DNA of 64,000 nt from Actinomycetes bacterium. GTDB taxonomy: Bacteria; Actinomycetota; Acidimicrobiia; Acidimicrobiales; RAAP-2. The position numbers and the translations under genes are program-made. Position 1 is the first letter of the stretch. Each line of letters begins with the position of its first letter. The notes under the pieces were generated by a model that was given only the letters and a program-made list of their open reading frames with translations, did no database searches and was not told the origin of the DNA. Below are positions 42,074-51,106 of this stretch, one piece after another. The DNA lies in the NCBI GenBank assembly GCA_021831035.1, contig JAKBNL010000007.1, positions 37,429 to 101,428 on the forward strand, in the 5' to 3' direction.

Positions 42074-44889
42074 GCCTCGTCCCCGCCCACCGCCCGGGTG
42101 AGCGCGTCGTTGGCCGCTCGCCCGACGCTCGCCGCGGTCTTCTTCGCGACCTTCGCCGACGCCGTCTTCCTCGCCCCGGCCTTCGTCGCGGGGGCCCTCG
42201 TCGCGGCCCTCGTCGTCGTGGCTTTCTTCGTCGTCGCCGCCTTCTTCGTCGTCGCCGCCTTCTTCGTCGGGGGGACCTTCTTGGTCCCCGCCGTCCGACG
42301 AGGCCGCGACGACGGCTCGGCGTCGCGGCGCTCGGCGAGCAGCTCGCACGCCCGATCGAGCGCGACCGACTCGGGGGTGTCCCCCAGGCGAAGGGTGGCG
42401 TTGGTCTGCCCGTCGGTGACGTAGGGCCCGAACCGCCCGGTGCGCACCACCACCTCGCGGCCGGTCACCGGGTCGACCCCGAGCTCGCGCAGGGGACCGG
42501 CCGCGGCCCGGCGTCCCCGGGCCTTGGGTTGGGCCAACAGCGCCAGGGCGCCCCCGAGGTCAACCGTGAAGATCTGCTCCTCGCTCTCGAGGGAGCGGGT
42601 CTCGTTTCCCCAGGTGATGTAGGGGCCGTAGCGGCCGTTCTGGGCGAGGACCTCCCCACCCTCGGGGTGGGTCCCGACCCGTCGAGGCAGCGAGAGCAGA
42701 CGCAGCGCGTCCTCGAGGGTGAGCGTCTCGGGCGCCATCGACGAGAAGAGCGAGGCCGTCGGTGGCTTGGTGCCCTCGACGAGCTCACCGAGCTGGACGT
42801 AGGGGCCGTAGCGGCCGGCCTTGAGGTAGACGGTCTCACCGGTCGGCGCCACCCCCAGGGCCCGGTCCGACGACGGGGCGGCCAGGAGCTCGAGGGCCCG
42901 CTCGACGCTCAGCGCATCGGGTTCGGTGGCCTCGGGGATCGAGACGCGGTCCTCCCCGTGGACGAGGTAGGGGCCGTAGCGGCCCGAGCGCACGTAGACG
43001 GCGAGGCCGTCGGGCGCCGTGCCGAGCAGGAGCGAGTTGATCGCGGCGAAGTCGAACTCCTTGGGCTCGTGGGTCGCCCGGGCCAGTCCCTCGCGACGGA
43101 ACGTGGTGTCGCCCGCGGGATCCCCGAAGTAGAAGCGGGCGAGCCACGGCTCGAGGTCCTCGGCGCCCTGGGCGATCCGGTCGAGGTCGTCTTCCATCTC
43201 GGCGGTGAACTGGTAGTCGACGAGGTCCTTGAAGTAGGTCTCGAGCAGGTTCACGACCGCGAACGCGCGGAAGGCCGGCACCAGGGACTTGCCCTTCTTC
43301 CAGACGTAGCCGCGCCGGTCGATCGTCTTCATCACCGACGCGTACGTCGAGGGTCGGCCGATGCCCAGGTCCTCGAGCTTCTTGATGAGCGTGGCCTCGC
43401 TGAAGCGGTCGGGTGGCTGGGTCTGGTGGTCCTTCGCCTCGGCGGCGACGACCTCGACGGACTGGCCCTCGGCCAGGGCGGGCAAGAGCCGTTCCTGGTC
43501 GGCCAGCTCGGCCTCGGGGTCGTCGGCCCCCTCGACGTAGGCGCGTCGGAACCCCGCGAACTCGATGCGCTGGCCGGTGGCCACCAGCGCCACCTCGACC
43601 GGGTCGGTCACGCCCGCGACCCCGGTGACCGACGCGCGCAGGCGCACCCGGTCCTGGGTCAAGCGCGCGTCGACCATCTGGCTCGCGATCGTGCGCTTCC
43701 AGACGAGCTCGTAGAGGGCGCGTTCGTCACCGGCCAGCTGGGCGTCGGCCTCCTCCAGGGTGCGAAAGACGTCACCGGCGGGTCGGATGGCCTCGTGGGC
43801 CTCCTGGGCGTTCTTCACCTTGCGGTCGTAGCGCCGGGGCGCGTCGGCGACGTAGTCGTCGCCGAACATGGCCGCCGCCTGGGACCGGGCCGCGCGCAGG
43901 GCCTCGTCCGACAGGGTGGTGGAGTCGGTGCGCATGTAGGTGATCCACCCCTGCTCGTAGAGGCGCTGGGCGGCCCGCATCGTGCGCTCGGGGTCGAAGC
44001 GCAGCTTGCGGCTCGCCTCGATCTGCAACGACGAGGTCATGAACGGGGGCTGGGGACGCTGGGTCCGCGGGGTCGAGGTCACCGCCGTGACCGTCGCCGA
44101 CACGCCCGCGAGCCGCTCGGCCAGGGAGGCCGCGGTGGGGCCCGCGAGCACCGCCGCGCCCGAGTCGTCGAGTCGTCCGAGGGCGTCGAAGTTGCGCCCC
44201 GTGGCGAGGGCCGACCCGTCGAGCGATTCGACGGTCGCCTCGAAGGGCGTCGGGGCCCCGAGGGTCACCGTCACGTCGTGCCAGGAGGCCGCGCGGAAGG
44301 CCATCCGCTCGCGCTCGCGCTCGCAGACCAGGCGGATCGCGACCGACTGGACCCGACCGGCCGAGCGCGCCTTGTCGACGGCACGCCACAGGACCGGGGA
44401 GACCTCGTAGCCGACCAGCCGGTCGAGGAAGCGGCGACCCTCCTGGGCGTCGACCAGTCGCAGGTCGAGGTCCCGAGTCGCCTGGACCGCCTTGGCGATC
44501 GCCTCGGGGGTGATCTCGTGGAAGACCATCCGCTTGACCGGGACGGCGGGCTTGAGGACCTCGAGCAGGTGCCAGGCGATGGCCTCGCCCTCACGGTCCT
44601 CGTCGGTGGCGAGGTAGAGCTCCTCCACACCCTTGAGGGCCGCCTTCAGGTCGGCGACCACCTTCTTGCGGTCGGGCGAGACGACGTAGACGGGCTTGAA
44701 GTGGTCCTCGACGTTGATCCCCAGGCGGGCCCACCGCTCCCCCTTGACCGAGGCGGGGATCTCGGCCGCGCTCTGGGGCAGGTCGCGCACGTGGCCGACC
44801 GAGGGCTTGACGACGTAGTCCGGCCCGAGCATCGACTGGATGCGGGTCGCCTTGGCGACCGACTCGACGATCACGAGCGCGCGGGCCAT
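42070..44889 (-). CDS. topA: DNA topoisomerase I
   Basis: A 939-residue type IA topoisomerase. The TOPRIM domain has ALVIVESVAKATRIQ and LATDEDREGEAIAWHL; the active tyrosine is in WITYMRTDSTTLSDEAL. Several C-terminal repeats follow (YGPY motifs in GRYGPYLVHGE, GRYGPYVQLGE, GRYGPYITWGN, GRFGPYVTDGQ), as in actinobacterial TopA, which lacks Cys4 zinc fingers. The last about 70 residues are a basic Lys/Ala/Thr-rich tail with KKAATTKKAATTKK repeats, as in mycobacterial TopA, important for strand passage. ATG at 44889 is chosen because a strong GGAGGTGAG lies immediately upstream. Confidence 0.96.
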   Translation of the reverse strand: MARALVIVESVAKATRIQSMLGPDYVVKPSVGHVRDLPQSAAEIPASVKGERWARLGINVEDHFKPVYVVSPDRKKVVADLKAALKGVEELYLATDEDREGEAIAWHLLEVLKPAVPVKRMVFHEITPEAIAKAVQATRDLDLRLVDAQEGRRFLDRLVGYEVSPVLWRAVDKARSAGRVQSVAIRLVCERERERMAFRAASWHDVTVTLGAPTPFEATVESLDGSALATGRNFDALGRLDDSGAAVLAGPTAASLAERLAGVSATVTAVTSTPRTQRPQPPFMTSSLQIEASRKLRFDPERTMRAAQRLYEQGWITYMRTDSTTLSDEALRAARSQAAAMFGDDYVADAPRRYDRKVKNAQEAHEAIRPAGDVFRTLEEADAQLAGDERALYELVWKRTIASQMVDARLTQDRVRLRASVTGVAGVTDPVEVALVATGQRIEFAGFRRAYVEGADDPEAELADQERLLPALAEGQSVEVVAAEAKDHQTQPPDRFSEATLIKKLEDLGIGRPSTYASVMKTIDRRGYVWKKGKSLVPAFRAFAVVNLLETYFKDLVDYQFTAEMEDDLDRIAQGAEDLEPWLARFYFGDPAGDTTFRREGLARATHEPKEFDFAAINSLLLGTAPDGLAVYVRSGRYGPYLVHGEDRVSIPEATEPDALSVERALELLAAPSSDRALGVAPTGETVYLKAGRYGPYVQLGELVEGTKPPTASLFSSMAPETLTLEDALRLLSLPRRVGTHPEGGEVLAQNGRYGPYITWGNETRSLESEEQIFTVDLGGALALLAQPKARGRRAAAGPLRELGVDPVTGREVVVRTGRFGPYVTDGQTNATLRLGDTPESVALDRACELLAERRDAEPSSRPRRTAGTKKVPPTKKAATTKKAATTKKATTTRAATRAPATKAGARKTASAKVAKKTAASVGRAANDALTRAVGGDEA

Positions 44890-44979
44890 CTCACCTCCCT
44901 CGGGTTCACGGCGAGTCACCCTACCGCCGGGGCCTCGCGGCGCCGGCGGCTCGCGGGCGGTTCTGGGCGCGGACCAGGG

Positions 44980-47346
44980 CTAGGCGGGAGGATGCGGCGC
45001 CGCGACGATCTCGTACTGCGGGTTGAGGATGACCGCCTCGCGCCGCAGCGTCGTCACCGTGCCCTTCACCACCAGCCGGGTCCCGCGCTCGATCCCCGGC
45101 ACGCTCGCGCGCCCCTGGAAGACGAGGGTGATCGAGCCCGAGGGGTCCGCGAGCACGCAGTGCAGCTCGTTGACCCCGGCCTCGTGGTCGATCGCCATCG
45201 CGCGCACCCGTCCGGCGACCTCGACCACCTGGCGCTCCACCACGCCCCCGATGGGGACCGAGCCGAGCGAGCGCTCGGCCAGCCGGACGTCGGCCTCGAG
45301 GTGGCTGGTCTCGCGCACGCCCCCACGGGTGACCTCGTCCCCCATGGGCTCTTCGACGTCGCGGTCGCCCAGGCGCCGTCGCATCGCCCGGTAGGGGATG
45401 ATCATCGTGGCCGTGCGCGGCACGTGCATCACCGCGCCCGCGATGGCGTCCGCGGTGCGGTCGTGCAGCAGCCGCTGGAGCCGCGAGACGAAGCCGCGCC
45501 GGGGCAGGATCACCATGCAGAAGACGTCGGGGTCGCGCACGGCGTCGGCCACCAGCTCCAGGGCGGCGCGGTCGACCCGGCGGTCCTCGCACTCGGCGAT
45601 CTCCAGGCTGAGCCCCTCGCTGGCCGTGCCCGCCTGGCCCCAACGCTCCTCGAGCCGCTTGGTGACGGCCGGGTCGATGTCGAAGTGGACGGCCCGGATC
45701 GAGTAGGGGTTGAGCGACTTCGCGTAGAGCAGGGCCCGCTCGGTCGGCAGGTCGTAGCCGTCGACGAAGACGATGACCCGGTTCATCCGGATCGCCACCG
45801 CCGACTTGTTGGTGTTGGACTCGAAGGCGGCCGCCTCGCGCTCGTACTGGCGGTGGAAGCGCATCAGCCCCCAGTACATGAGCGGTCCGACGAGGGCGAT
45901 GATCCACGCGCCCTCGGTGAACTTGGCGATGAGAAAGACCAGCACCACGATCGCCGTCACCGTCGCCGAGAGTCCGTTCAGGACGACCCCGAGACGCCAG
46001 CGTCCGGTGCGGGCGCGCGAGTGACGCGCGACCATGCCGGCCCCGGCCAGGGTGAAGCCGGTGAAGACCCCGATCGCGTAGAGGGCGATGAGGGCGTTGA
46101 CGCGCGCGTCGAACACGACGATGAGGGCCAGCGAGACGATCCCCAGGACGAGGATCCCGTTGGAGAAGGCCAGTCGGTGGCCCCGTTTGGTGAGCTGGCG
46201 CGGCAGGTAGCGGTCGGTGGCGACGTAGTTGGCGAGGAACGGGAAGCCGTTGAACGAGGTGTTGCCCCCGGTGTAGAGGATGAGCAGCGTCGCGAACTGG
46301 ACCAGGTAGTAGATGACGTGGCCGAACCCGTGGGCCCCGAAGACGTCGAGGACTTCTTGGGAGACGACGGTGGGCGAGCCGACGTCGTAGGGGACCGCGT
46401 GGGTCCACGAGGCGAGCAGCGTCGTACCCACCAGCAAGAAGGCCAGGATCGAGCTCATCGTCACCAGGGTGATGCGGGCGTTGTGCGACTCGGGTCGCCG
46501 GAAGCTCGCGACCCCGTTGCTGATCGCCTCGAGCCCGGTGAGCGACGAGCCGCCGTTGGCGTAGGCGCGCAGCAGCGTCACGAAGGCCAGGCCCATCAGG
46601 ACCCCGTTGCCGGGGTGGCCGAAGCGCCCGTCGATGAGCAGGTGTCGGGCCGGCAGGGGGATGCGCGCCAGTGTGCCGACGATCTTCTTGTAGAAGCCGA
46701 TCAGGATGGTGATCCCGAGCATGACCACGTAGAAGTACGTCGGGAAGGCGAAGTAGCTGCCGGCCTCGCGCAGGCCGCGCAGATTGCCGAAGATGAGCAG
46801 CAGGACCACGCCGACGGTCATCACGAGCGTGTAGGGCACGAGCGAAGGGAAGGCCGAGGTCAGGGCGGCGGTGCCGGCGCTGCACTGCACGGCGACGGTG
46901 ACGATGTAGTCGATGAGCAACGCCACGGCCGCCACCTGGGCGACCCGGGGGCCGAAGTTGTCACGCGTCACGACGTAGGAGCCGCCGGCCGTCGTGTAGT
47001 ACTTGATGACGTCGAGGTAGCTCGTGGTCACGAAGACCAGGACCCCGATGATCACGAACATCACCGGGACCACCAGCGAGAAGGCGGCGATCCCGATGAA
47101 GGGGGTCATCTGGGTGAGGATCTGCTCGGTCCCGTACGCCGAGGACGAGATGCAGTCCGGCGCCAGCACCCCAAGGGCGATCGCCCGGTTCAGCCGCTCG
47201 CCGGCCAGCTGCTCGGTGACGAGCGGCCGACCCAGGAAGAGGCGCTTCAGCCGGTAGTCCCACGACTCGGGGTAGACCTGGGCGAGGTTCGCGTACGAGG
47301 TGAGGGCCTGCGCACGCCGAGGACGCGAGTGCGACGAGCCGGGCAC
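44980..47346 (-). CDS. KimA-like APC-superfamily potassium transporter with C-terminal OB-fold domain
   Basis: A 788-residue protein. About residues 50-480 form twelve transmembrane helices of the APC superfamily. The first helix reads LGVLAPDCISSSAYGTEQIL; D64 and Y71 have the spacing of the K+-binding D36 and Y43 of B. subtilis KimA, pointing to potassium rather than amino acids. A cytosolic region follows. The last about 80 residues (RQVVEVAGRVRAMAIDHEAGVNELHCVLADPSGSITLVFQGRASVPGIERGTRLVVKGTVT in parts) look like an OB fold, which in mycobacteria is a separate nearby protein (Rv2694c type). It is divergent from two TrkA/RCK genes. GTG at 47346 follows a TAGTAT -10 by 7 nt. Confidence 0.85.
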   Translation of the reverse strand: MPGSSHSRPRRAQALTSYANLAQVYPESWDYRLKRLFLGRPLVTEQLAGERLNRAIALGVLAPDCISSSAYGTEQILTQMTPFIGIAAFSLVVPVMFVIIGVLVFVTTSYLDVIKYYTTAGGSYVVTRDNFGPRVAQVAAVALLIDYIVTVAVQCSAGTAALTSAFPSLVPYTLVMTVGVVLLLIFGNLRGLREAGSYFAFPTYFYVVMLGITILIGFYKKIVGTLARIPLPARHLLIDGRFGHPGNGVLMGLAFVTLLRAYANGGSSLTGLEAISNGVASFRRPESHNARITLVTMSSILAFLLVGTTLLASWTHAVPYDVGSPTVVSQEVLDVFGAHGFGHVIYYLVQFATLLILYTGGNTSFNGFPFLANYVATDRYLPRQLTKRGHRLAFSNGILVLGIVSLALIVVFDARVNALIALYAIGVFTGFTLAGAGMVARHSRARTGRWRLGVVLNGLSATVTAIVVLVFLIAKFTEGAWIIALVGPLMYWGLMRFHRQYEREAAAFESNTNKSAVAIRMNRVIVFVDGYDLPTERALLYAKSLNPYSIRAVHFDIDPAVTKRLEERWGQAGTASEGLSLEIAECEDRRVDRAALELVADAVRDPDVFCMVILPRRGFVSRLQRLLHDRTADAIAGAVMHVPRTATMIIPYRAMRRRLGDRDVEEPMGDEVTRGGVRETSHLEADVRLAERSLGSVPIGGVVERQVVEVAGRVRAMAIDHEAGVNELHCVLADPSGSITLVFQGRASVPGIERGTRLVVKGTVTTLRREAVILNPQYEIVAAPHPPA

Positions 47347-47353
47347 GGTGACG

Positions 47354-47359
47354 ATACTA
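47354..47359 (-). promoter_or_regulatory. -10 element, probably leaderless, for KimA-like transporter
   Basis: TAGTAT on the minus strand, 7 nt before the GTG at 47346. No Shine-Dalgarno sequence; the -35 is unclear. Confidence 0.5.
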
Positions 47360-47446
47360 CGGCGGCGCCCGCACGCCCCCGGGGTGGCCCGACCCGCCAC
47401 GGCCCCTGAGTTGCACCCGATTCCGGCGTTGTGGTGGGATGAGTCG

Positions 47447-48100
47447 GTGCACATCATCGTGGTCGGCTGCGGCCGGGTGGGCTCCGAGTTGGCCATGGAG
47501 CTCTCCGACGAGGGCCACTCGGTGGTCGTGATCGACAAGAACCGCGACAGCCTGCGCCGGCTCACCCACTTCCAGGGCAAGACCATCATCGGCTCGGGTT
47601 TCGACCGCGACGTCCTCTTCCACGCCGAGGCGGCCCGAGCCGACGCCCTGGCCGCGGTGACGAGCGGTGACAACTCGAACATCCTGTGCGCGCGGATCGC
47701 CCGAGACCACTACCAGATCAAGAACGTCGTCGCGCGCATCTACGACCCCAACCGGGCCGAGATCTACATGAAGCTCGGCATCCCCACCGTGGCGACGTCC
47801 TCGTGGACCACGGGCCAGGTGAAGCGGTGGCTCCTGCCGACCGACACCTCGATCGCCTGGTCCGACGCGGCGGGCACCGTCCACTTCGTCGAGCGCATCG
47901 TGCCCGACGCGCTGGCCGGACGGCCGGCGGCGGACTTCTCCTTCGGCGACGAGGTCCGCCTCGTCGGCGTCGTGCGCGGGGGCGTCGGCCGAGTCGACGT
48001 CGAGGGCCTCTTCGCCCAGGAGGACGACATCTTCGAGTTCATGGCCACCTCCGAGGGCCTCGCGCGGCTCTCGGCCCTGCTCGAGGGACGCTCGGCGTGA
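47447..48100 (+). CDS. TrkA-type K+ uptake regulator (CeoB-like)
   Basis: A 217-residue RCK protein. The N-terminal RCK_N domain binds NAD(H) or nucleotides (HIIVVGCGRVGSELAMELSDEGHSVVVIDKNRDSL), then IIGSGFDRDVLFHAEAARADALAAVTSGDNSNILCARIARD, and an RCK_C part ends the protein (DFSFGDEVRLVGVVRGG). It is the counterpart of M. tuberculosis CeoB (Rv2691). The GTG start at 47447 replaces a much longer open frame whose extra residues overlap the divergent promoter region. Confidence 0.9.
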   Translation: MHIIVVGCGRVGSELAMELSDEGHSVVVIDKNRDSLRRLTHFQGKTIIGSGFDRDVLFHAEAARADALAAVTSGDNSNILCARIARDHYQIKNVVARIYDPNRAEIYMKLGIPTVATSSWTTGQVKRWLLPTDTSIAWSDAAGTVHFVERIVPDALAGRPAADFSFGDEVRLVGVVRGGVGRVDVEGLFAQEDDIFEFMATSEGLARLSALLEGRSA

Positions 48101-48765
48101 AGATCGTCATCGCCGGCGGCGGGTCGGTGGGCACCGCCATCGCGACCGACCTCGTCGACCGCCACCACGAGGTCACCCTGCTCGAGCAGGTCCCCGCGAC
48201 CGCCGAGAAGCTCCGGTCGCTGCTGCCCGCGGTGACCGTCGTGGCCGCCGACGCCTGCGAGTTCGCCTCGCTCGCCGCGGCCGACGTGCGCGGCGCCGAC
48301 GTGATGATCGCCGCGACCGGTGACGACGAGGACAACCTCGTCGTGAGCTGGCTCTCCAAGCAGGAGTTCGGGGTGCCCCACGTCATCAGCCGCGTGAACA
48401 ACGCGCGCAACGAGTGGCTCTTCACCGAGTCCTGGGGGGTCGACGTCTCGGTGTCCACGCCGAGCCTGATCACCTCGCTCGTCGACGAGGCGGTCGAGGT
48501 CGGGGCGGTGATCCAGCTGATGACCTTCGCCCACGGCAAGATGTGCCTGTTGGAGGTCACCCTGGACGATCACTCGCCCGCGGTGGTCGAGAACCTGACC
48601 CTCGACGAGCTCCGCCTGCCCGACTCGGTCCGGGTGGTGGCCGTGGTGCGCAACGAGACCCCGCTCGTGCCCTCGCCCAGCATGCACTTCCTCGTCGACG
48701 ACCACGTCGTCCTGATGGCCCGCGCCGACTCCCGGGACGAGTGCTCGACCGCGTTCGTGGGCTGA
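48097..48765 (+). CDS. TrkA-type K+ uptake regulator (CeoC-like)
   Basis: A 222-residue RCK protein (MKIVIAGGGSVGTAIATDLVDRHHEVTLLEQ, ADVRGADVMIAATGDDEDNLVVSWLSKQEFGVPHVISRVNN, then an RCK_C-type end with LVDDHVVLMAR). The GTG overlaps the first RCK gene by 4 bp (GTGA). The pair probably forms a hetero-octameric or mixed gating ring. No TrkH/KtrB channel is next to it, so the KimA-like transporter is the obvious partner. Confidence 0.9.
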   Translation: MKIVIAGGGSVGTAIATDLVDRHHEVTLLEQVPATAEKLRSLLPAVTVVAADACEFASLAAADVRGADVMIAATGDDEDNLVVSWLSKQEFGVPHVISRVNNARNEWLFTESWGVDVSVSTPSLITSLVDEAVEVGAVIQLMTFAHGKMCLLEVTLDDHSPAVVENLTLDELRLPDSVRVVAVVRNETPLVPSPSMHFLVDDHVVLMARADSRDECSTAFVG

Positions 48766-48783
48766 GCCCTCGGTCCGCGGACC

Positions 48784-48789
48784 TACCAT
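48784..48789 (+). promoter_or_regulatory. -10 element, probably leaderless, for HAD phosphatase
   Basis: TACCAT, 6 nt before the GTG at 48796. It favours 48796 over the adjacent in-frame GTG at 48793. Confidence 0.4.
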
Positions 48790-48795
48790 TGGGTG

Positions 48796-49572
48796 GTGCG
48801 CGCGGCCTTCTTCGACCTCGATAAGACGGTCATCGCCAAGTCGTCGCTGCTCGCCTGGGGCCCCGAGCTCCACGCCCGGGGCCTCCTGCACCGTCGCACC
48901 CTCGTCGGGGCCGGCATCGCCCAGTTCTGGTTCCAACGCTTCGGCGCCGACGACAAGCGCCTGGACCGCGTCCGCCAGGCCGTCCTCAAGGTCACCCGGG
49001 GCTGGAATCGCGACCAGATCCGCGACATGGTGCGCGAGACCGTCAACGACGTGATCGAACCGCTCCTCTACGCCGAGGCACTCGAGCTGATCGACCACCA
49101 CCTGGCCCAGGGCGACGACGTCTACCTCGTCTCCTCCGCGCCGGCCGAGATCGTCGAGCCCTTCGCCGAGGTCCTCCACCTGACCGGGACGATCTCGTCC
49201 ATCGCGCGCGTCGACGACGAGGGTCGCTTCACCGGCGAGATGACCTTCTTCGCCCAGGGTCCCCACAAGGCCGACGCCATCCGCGAGGTCGCGGCGCGTC
49301 GGGGCATCGACCTCACCGACTCCTACGCCTACTCCGACTCGATCTCCGACGTGCCGATGCTCGACGTGGTGGGCCACCCCTACGTCGTCAACGCTGACCG
49401 GGCCCTCGCCCGCCTGGCCCAGGAGCGCTCCTGGCCCCAGCTCACCTTCAGCCACCCGGTCACGGCCCTCAGCCGGACGCGCTCGCACACGCCGGTCGTG
49501 GTCTCGGCCGCCCTCGGGGTCGCCGCCGCGACCGCCCTCGGGGCGGTCGGACTGCGCAACCAGCGCCGCTAG
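48796..49572 (+). CDS. HAD-superfamily IB phosphatase (SerB-like) with C-terminal membrane segment
   Basis: A 258-residue HAD-IB hydrolase. Motif I is FFDLDKTVIAKSS (DLDKT), motif II lies in VYLVSSAPAEIVEP (SSA), motif III is the K in GPHKADAI, and motif IV is YSDSISDVPML. Close relatives act on phosphoserine-like or lysophosphatidic-type substrates, but the actual substrate is unknown. The C-terminus has a hydrophobic segment (VVVSAALGVAAATALGAVGL), suggesting membrane attachment. The stop overlaps the convergent sigma factor gene by 4 bp. Confidence 0.85.
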   Translation: MRAAFFDLDKTVIAKSSLLAWGPELHARGLLHRRTLVGAGIAQFWFQRFGADDKRLDRVRQAVLKVTRGWNRDQIRDMVRETVNDVIEPLLYAEALELIDHHLAQGDDVYLVSSAPAEIVEPFAEVLHLTGTISSIARVDDEGRFTGEMTFFAQGPHKADAIREVAARRGIDLTDSYAYSDSISDVPMLDVVGHPYVVNADRALARLAQERSWPQLTFSHPVTALSRTRSHTPVVVSAALGVAAATALGAVGLRNQRR

Positions 49573-50522
49573 AGCGTCAAGAGGTCGCGCGCGCCGGTGT
49601 CCGAGGAGGGGTGGCGCAACTTCGACATCGCGCGCGCCTCGATCTGGCGGATGCGCTCACGCGTGAGGTTCATCTCGGCGCCCACGTCCTCGAGGGTGCG
49701 GATCTCCCCCGCGCCGTCCAGGCCGAAGCGCATGCGCAGGATCTTCTGCTCACGCTCGTCCAGGGGCTCGAGGAGCTTCTCGATGGCCGCCGGCATCATC
49801 TTCACGGCCGCGACGTCGAAGGGCGACTCGGCCGAGCGGTCCTCGACCACGTCGCCGAGCTCGGCGTCGCCGTCCTCGCGCAGCGGCTCGCTGAGCGAGA
49901 TCGGCTCGGAGCGGAAGCGCAGCGCCTCGATGAGCTTGTCCTCGGGCATCTCGCACTCCTCGCAGAGCTCCTTGATGGTCGGCGGCCGACCGAACTTGAG
50001 CTCGAGGCGGGACTGGGCCTTCTGGACGCGCGCCAGGGTGTCACCCGCGTGCACCGGGAGTCGGATGGTCCGCCCGGTGTTGGCGATGCCGCGGGTGATG
50101 GCCTGGCGGATCCACCACGTGGCGTAGGTCGAGAACTTGAAGCCCTTGCGCCAGTCGAACTTCTCCACCGCGTGCATCAGCCCGAGGTTGCCCTCCTGGA
50201 TGAGGTCGAGCAGCGGCAGCCCCGACGCCTGGTACTTCTTCGCGATCGACACGACGAGGCGCAGGTTGGACTGGACGAAGTCGCGCTCGGCCTGCTCGCC
50301 CCGGTGGGCGGCGCGCTTCAGGGACTGCTTGCGGCTCGGGGTGAGCTTGACCTTCTTATCGGTCTCGGCCGCCTCGAGCTCGGCGCGCGCCTCGCGCCCC
50401 TCCTCGATCGCCTGGGCGAGGCGGACCTCGTCGTCCTTGGTGAGCAGCGAGTACTGCCCGATGTCGGACAGGTACAGGCGGACGAGGTCCTCGTCGTCGC
50501 GGTCGATGCGGTCCTTGGCCAT
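49569..50522 (-). CDS. RNA polymerase sigma-70 family factor (primary-like, group 1/2)
   Basis: A 317-residue sigma factor with regions 1.2 (DLVRLYLSDIGQYSLLTKDDEVRLAQAIEEG), 2 (NLRLVVSIAKKYQASGLPLLDLIQEGNLGLMHAVEKFDWRKGFKFSTYATWWIRQAITRGIANTGRTIRLPVH in parts), 3 and 4 (LEPLDEREQKILRMRFGLDGAGEIRTLEDVGAEMNLTRERIRQIEARAMSKLR). Region 2.4/3.0 residues are those of housekeeping sigma factors. It lacks a long region 1.1, like M. tuberculosis SigB; it could be the principal or the second primary-like sigma. ATG at 50522 has GGGGAG upstream. Confidence 0.93.
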   Translation of the reverse strand: MAKDRIDRDDEDLVRLYLSDIGQYSLLTKDDEVRLAQAIEEGREARAELEAAETDKKVKLTPSRKQSLKRAAHRGEQAERDFVQSNLRLVVSIAKKYQASGLPLLDLIQEGNLGLMHAVEKFDWRKGFKFSTYATWWIRQAITRGIANTGRTIRLPVHAGDTLARVQKAQSRLELKFGRPPTIKELCEECEMPEDKLIEALRFRSEPISLSEPLREDGDAELGDVVEDRSAESPFDVAAVKMMPAAIEKLLEPLDEREQKILRMRFGLDGAGEIRTLEDVGAEMNLTRERIRQIEARAMSKLRHPSSDTGARDLLTL

Positions 50523-50567
50523 GGCTCCCCTCGGTCTCACTGCGCGCCCGGCCGTTCTCCCCGGGCA

Positions 50568-50573
50568 CTTATA
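50568..50573 (-). promoter_or_regulatory. -10 element upstream of sigma factor gene
   Basis: TATAAG on the minus strand, preceded by GTATACC; a start near 50561 would give a 5'UTR of about 39 nt with the GGGGAG ribosome binding site. No clear -35. Confidence 0.4.
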
Positions 50574-50602
50574 GGTATACGGAGGGGTGCAACCCGCTCT
50601 GA

Positions 50603-51106
50603 TCAGCGAAAACTCTCGCCGTACCCGTCCTGGTCAAGTCTACGGGCTACGGCGGCGTACCCGTCCGCTCCCCCCTCGGTCTCGCCCAGGCCCTCGGCCG
50701 CGCGCGCGCAACGCCACAGGGCCGCCACCACGGCGTCGCTCGCCACCGCCGAGGCGGCCCGAGCGCCCTCGTCGAGGGGGTCGGCACCGGGCTCCTCGCG
50801 CGCGTCGCGCAGCGAGACGAGGACCCGGGGACCGACGAGGCTCGTCGCCACCGCCAGCGAGAGCCGTCCGCTCGGGTCGAGCTCCGCGGCCGTGGCGAAG
50901 GCCTCGACGATCGCGGGCAGCGGCGCGGCCGGCGCGTCGCCGAGCCGCTCGCGCCAGACCAGCGCGGCCTCGCCGACGGCGCGGCCGGACTCGTAGAGGG
51001 CGACGGCCGCCGCGTCCTCGAGCGCGCGCGGCGCGGCCTCGCCGAGACCCCGGTAGAGGCCGTCGAGCATCCCGAGCAGGCCCCTCTCGCGCTCGGTCCC
51101 GGTCAC
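50603..51106 (-). CDS. hypothetical Ala-rich helical protein
   Basis: A 167-residue protein I do not recognise. It is rich in Ala, Glu, Arg and Leu, apparently all helical, with no membrane segment, Cys pair or catalytic motif (GLLGMLDGLYRGLGEAAPRALEDAAAVALYESGRAVGEAALVW ... SDAVVAALWRCARAAEGL). The GTG start overlaps the nadE stop by 4 bp, which supports a real, coupled gene. No function is assigned. Confidence 0.6.
   Translation of the reverse strand: MTGTERERGLLGMLDGLYRGLGEAAPRALEDAAAVALYESGRAVGEAALVWRERLGDAPAAPLPAIVEAFATAAELDPSGRLSLAVATSLVGPRVLVSLRDAREEPGADPLDEGARAASAVASDAVVAALWRCARAAEGLGETEGGADGYAAVARRLDQDGYGESFR

Noticed and set aside
42529..47409. Open frame of 1626 codons on the plus strand across topA and the transporter
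   Set aside because: It is antisense to two well-identified genes. Its translation is His/Arg/Asp/Gly/Val-rich low complexity, as expected opposite GC-rich coding DNA; no motif is seen.
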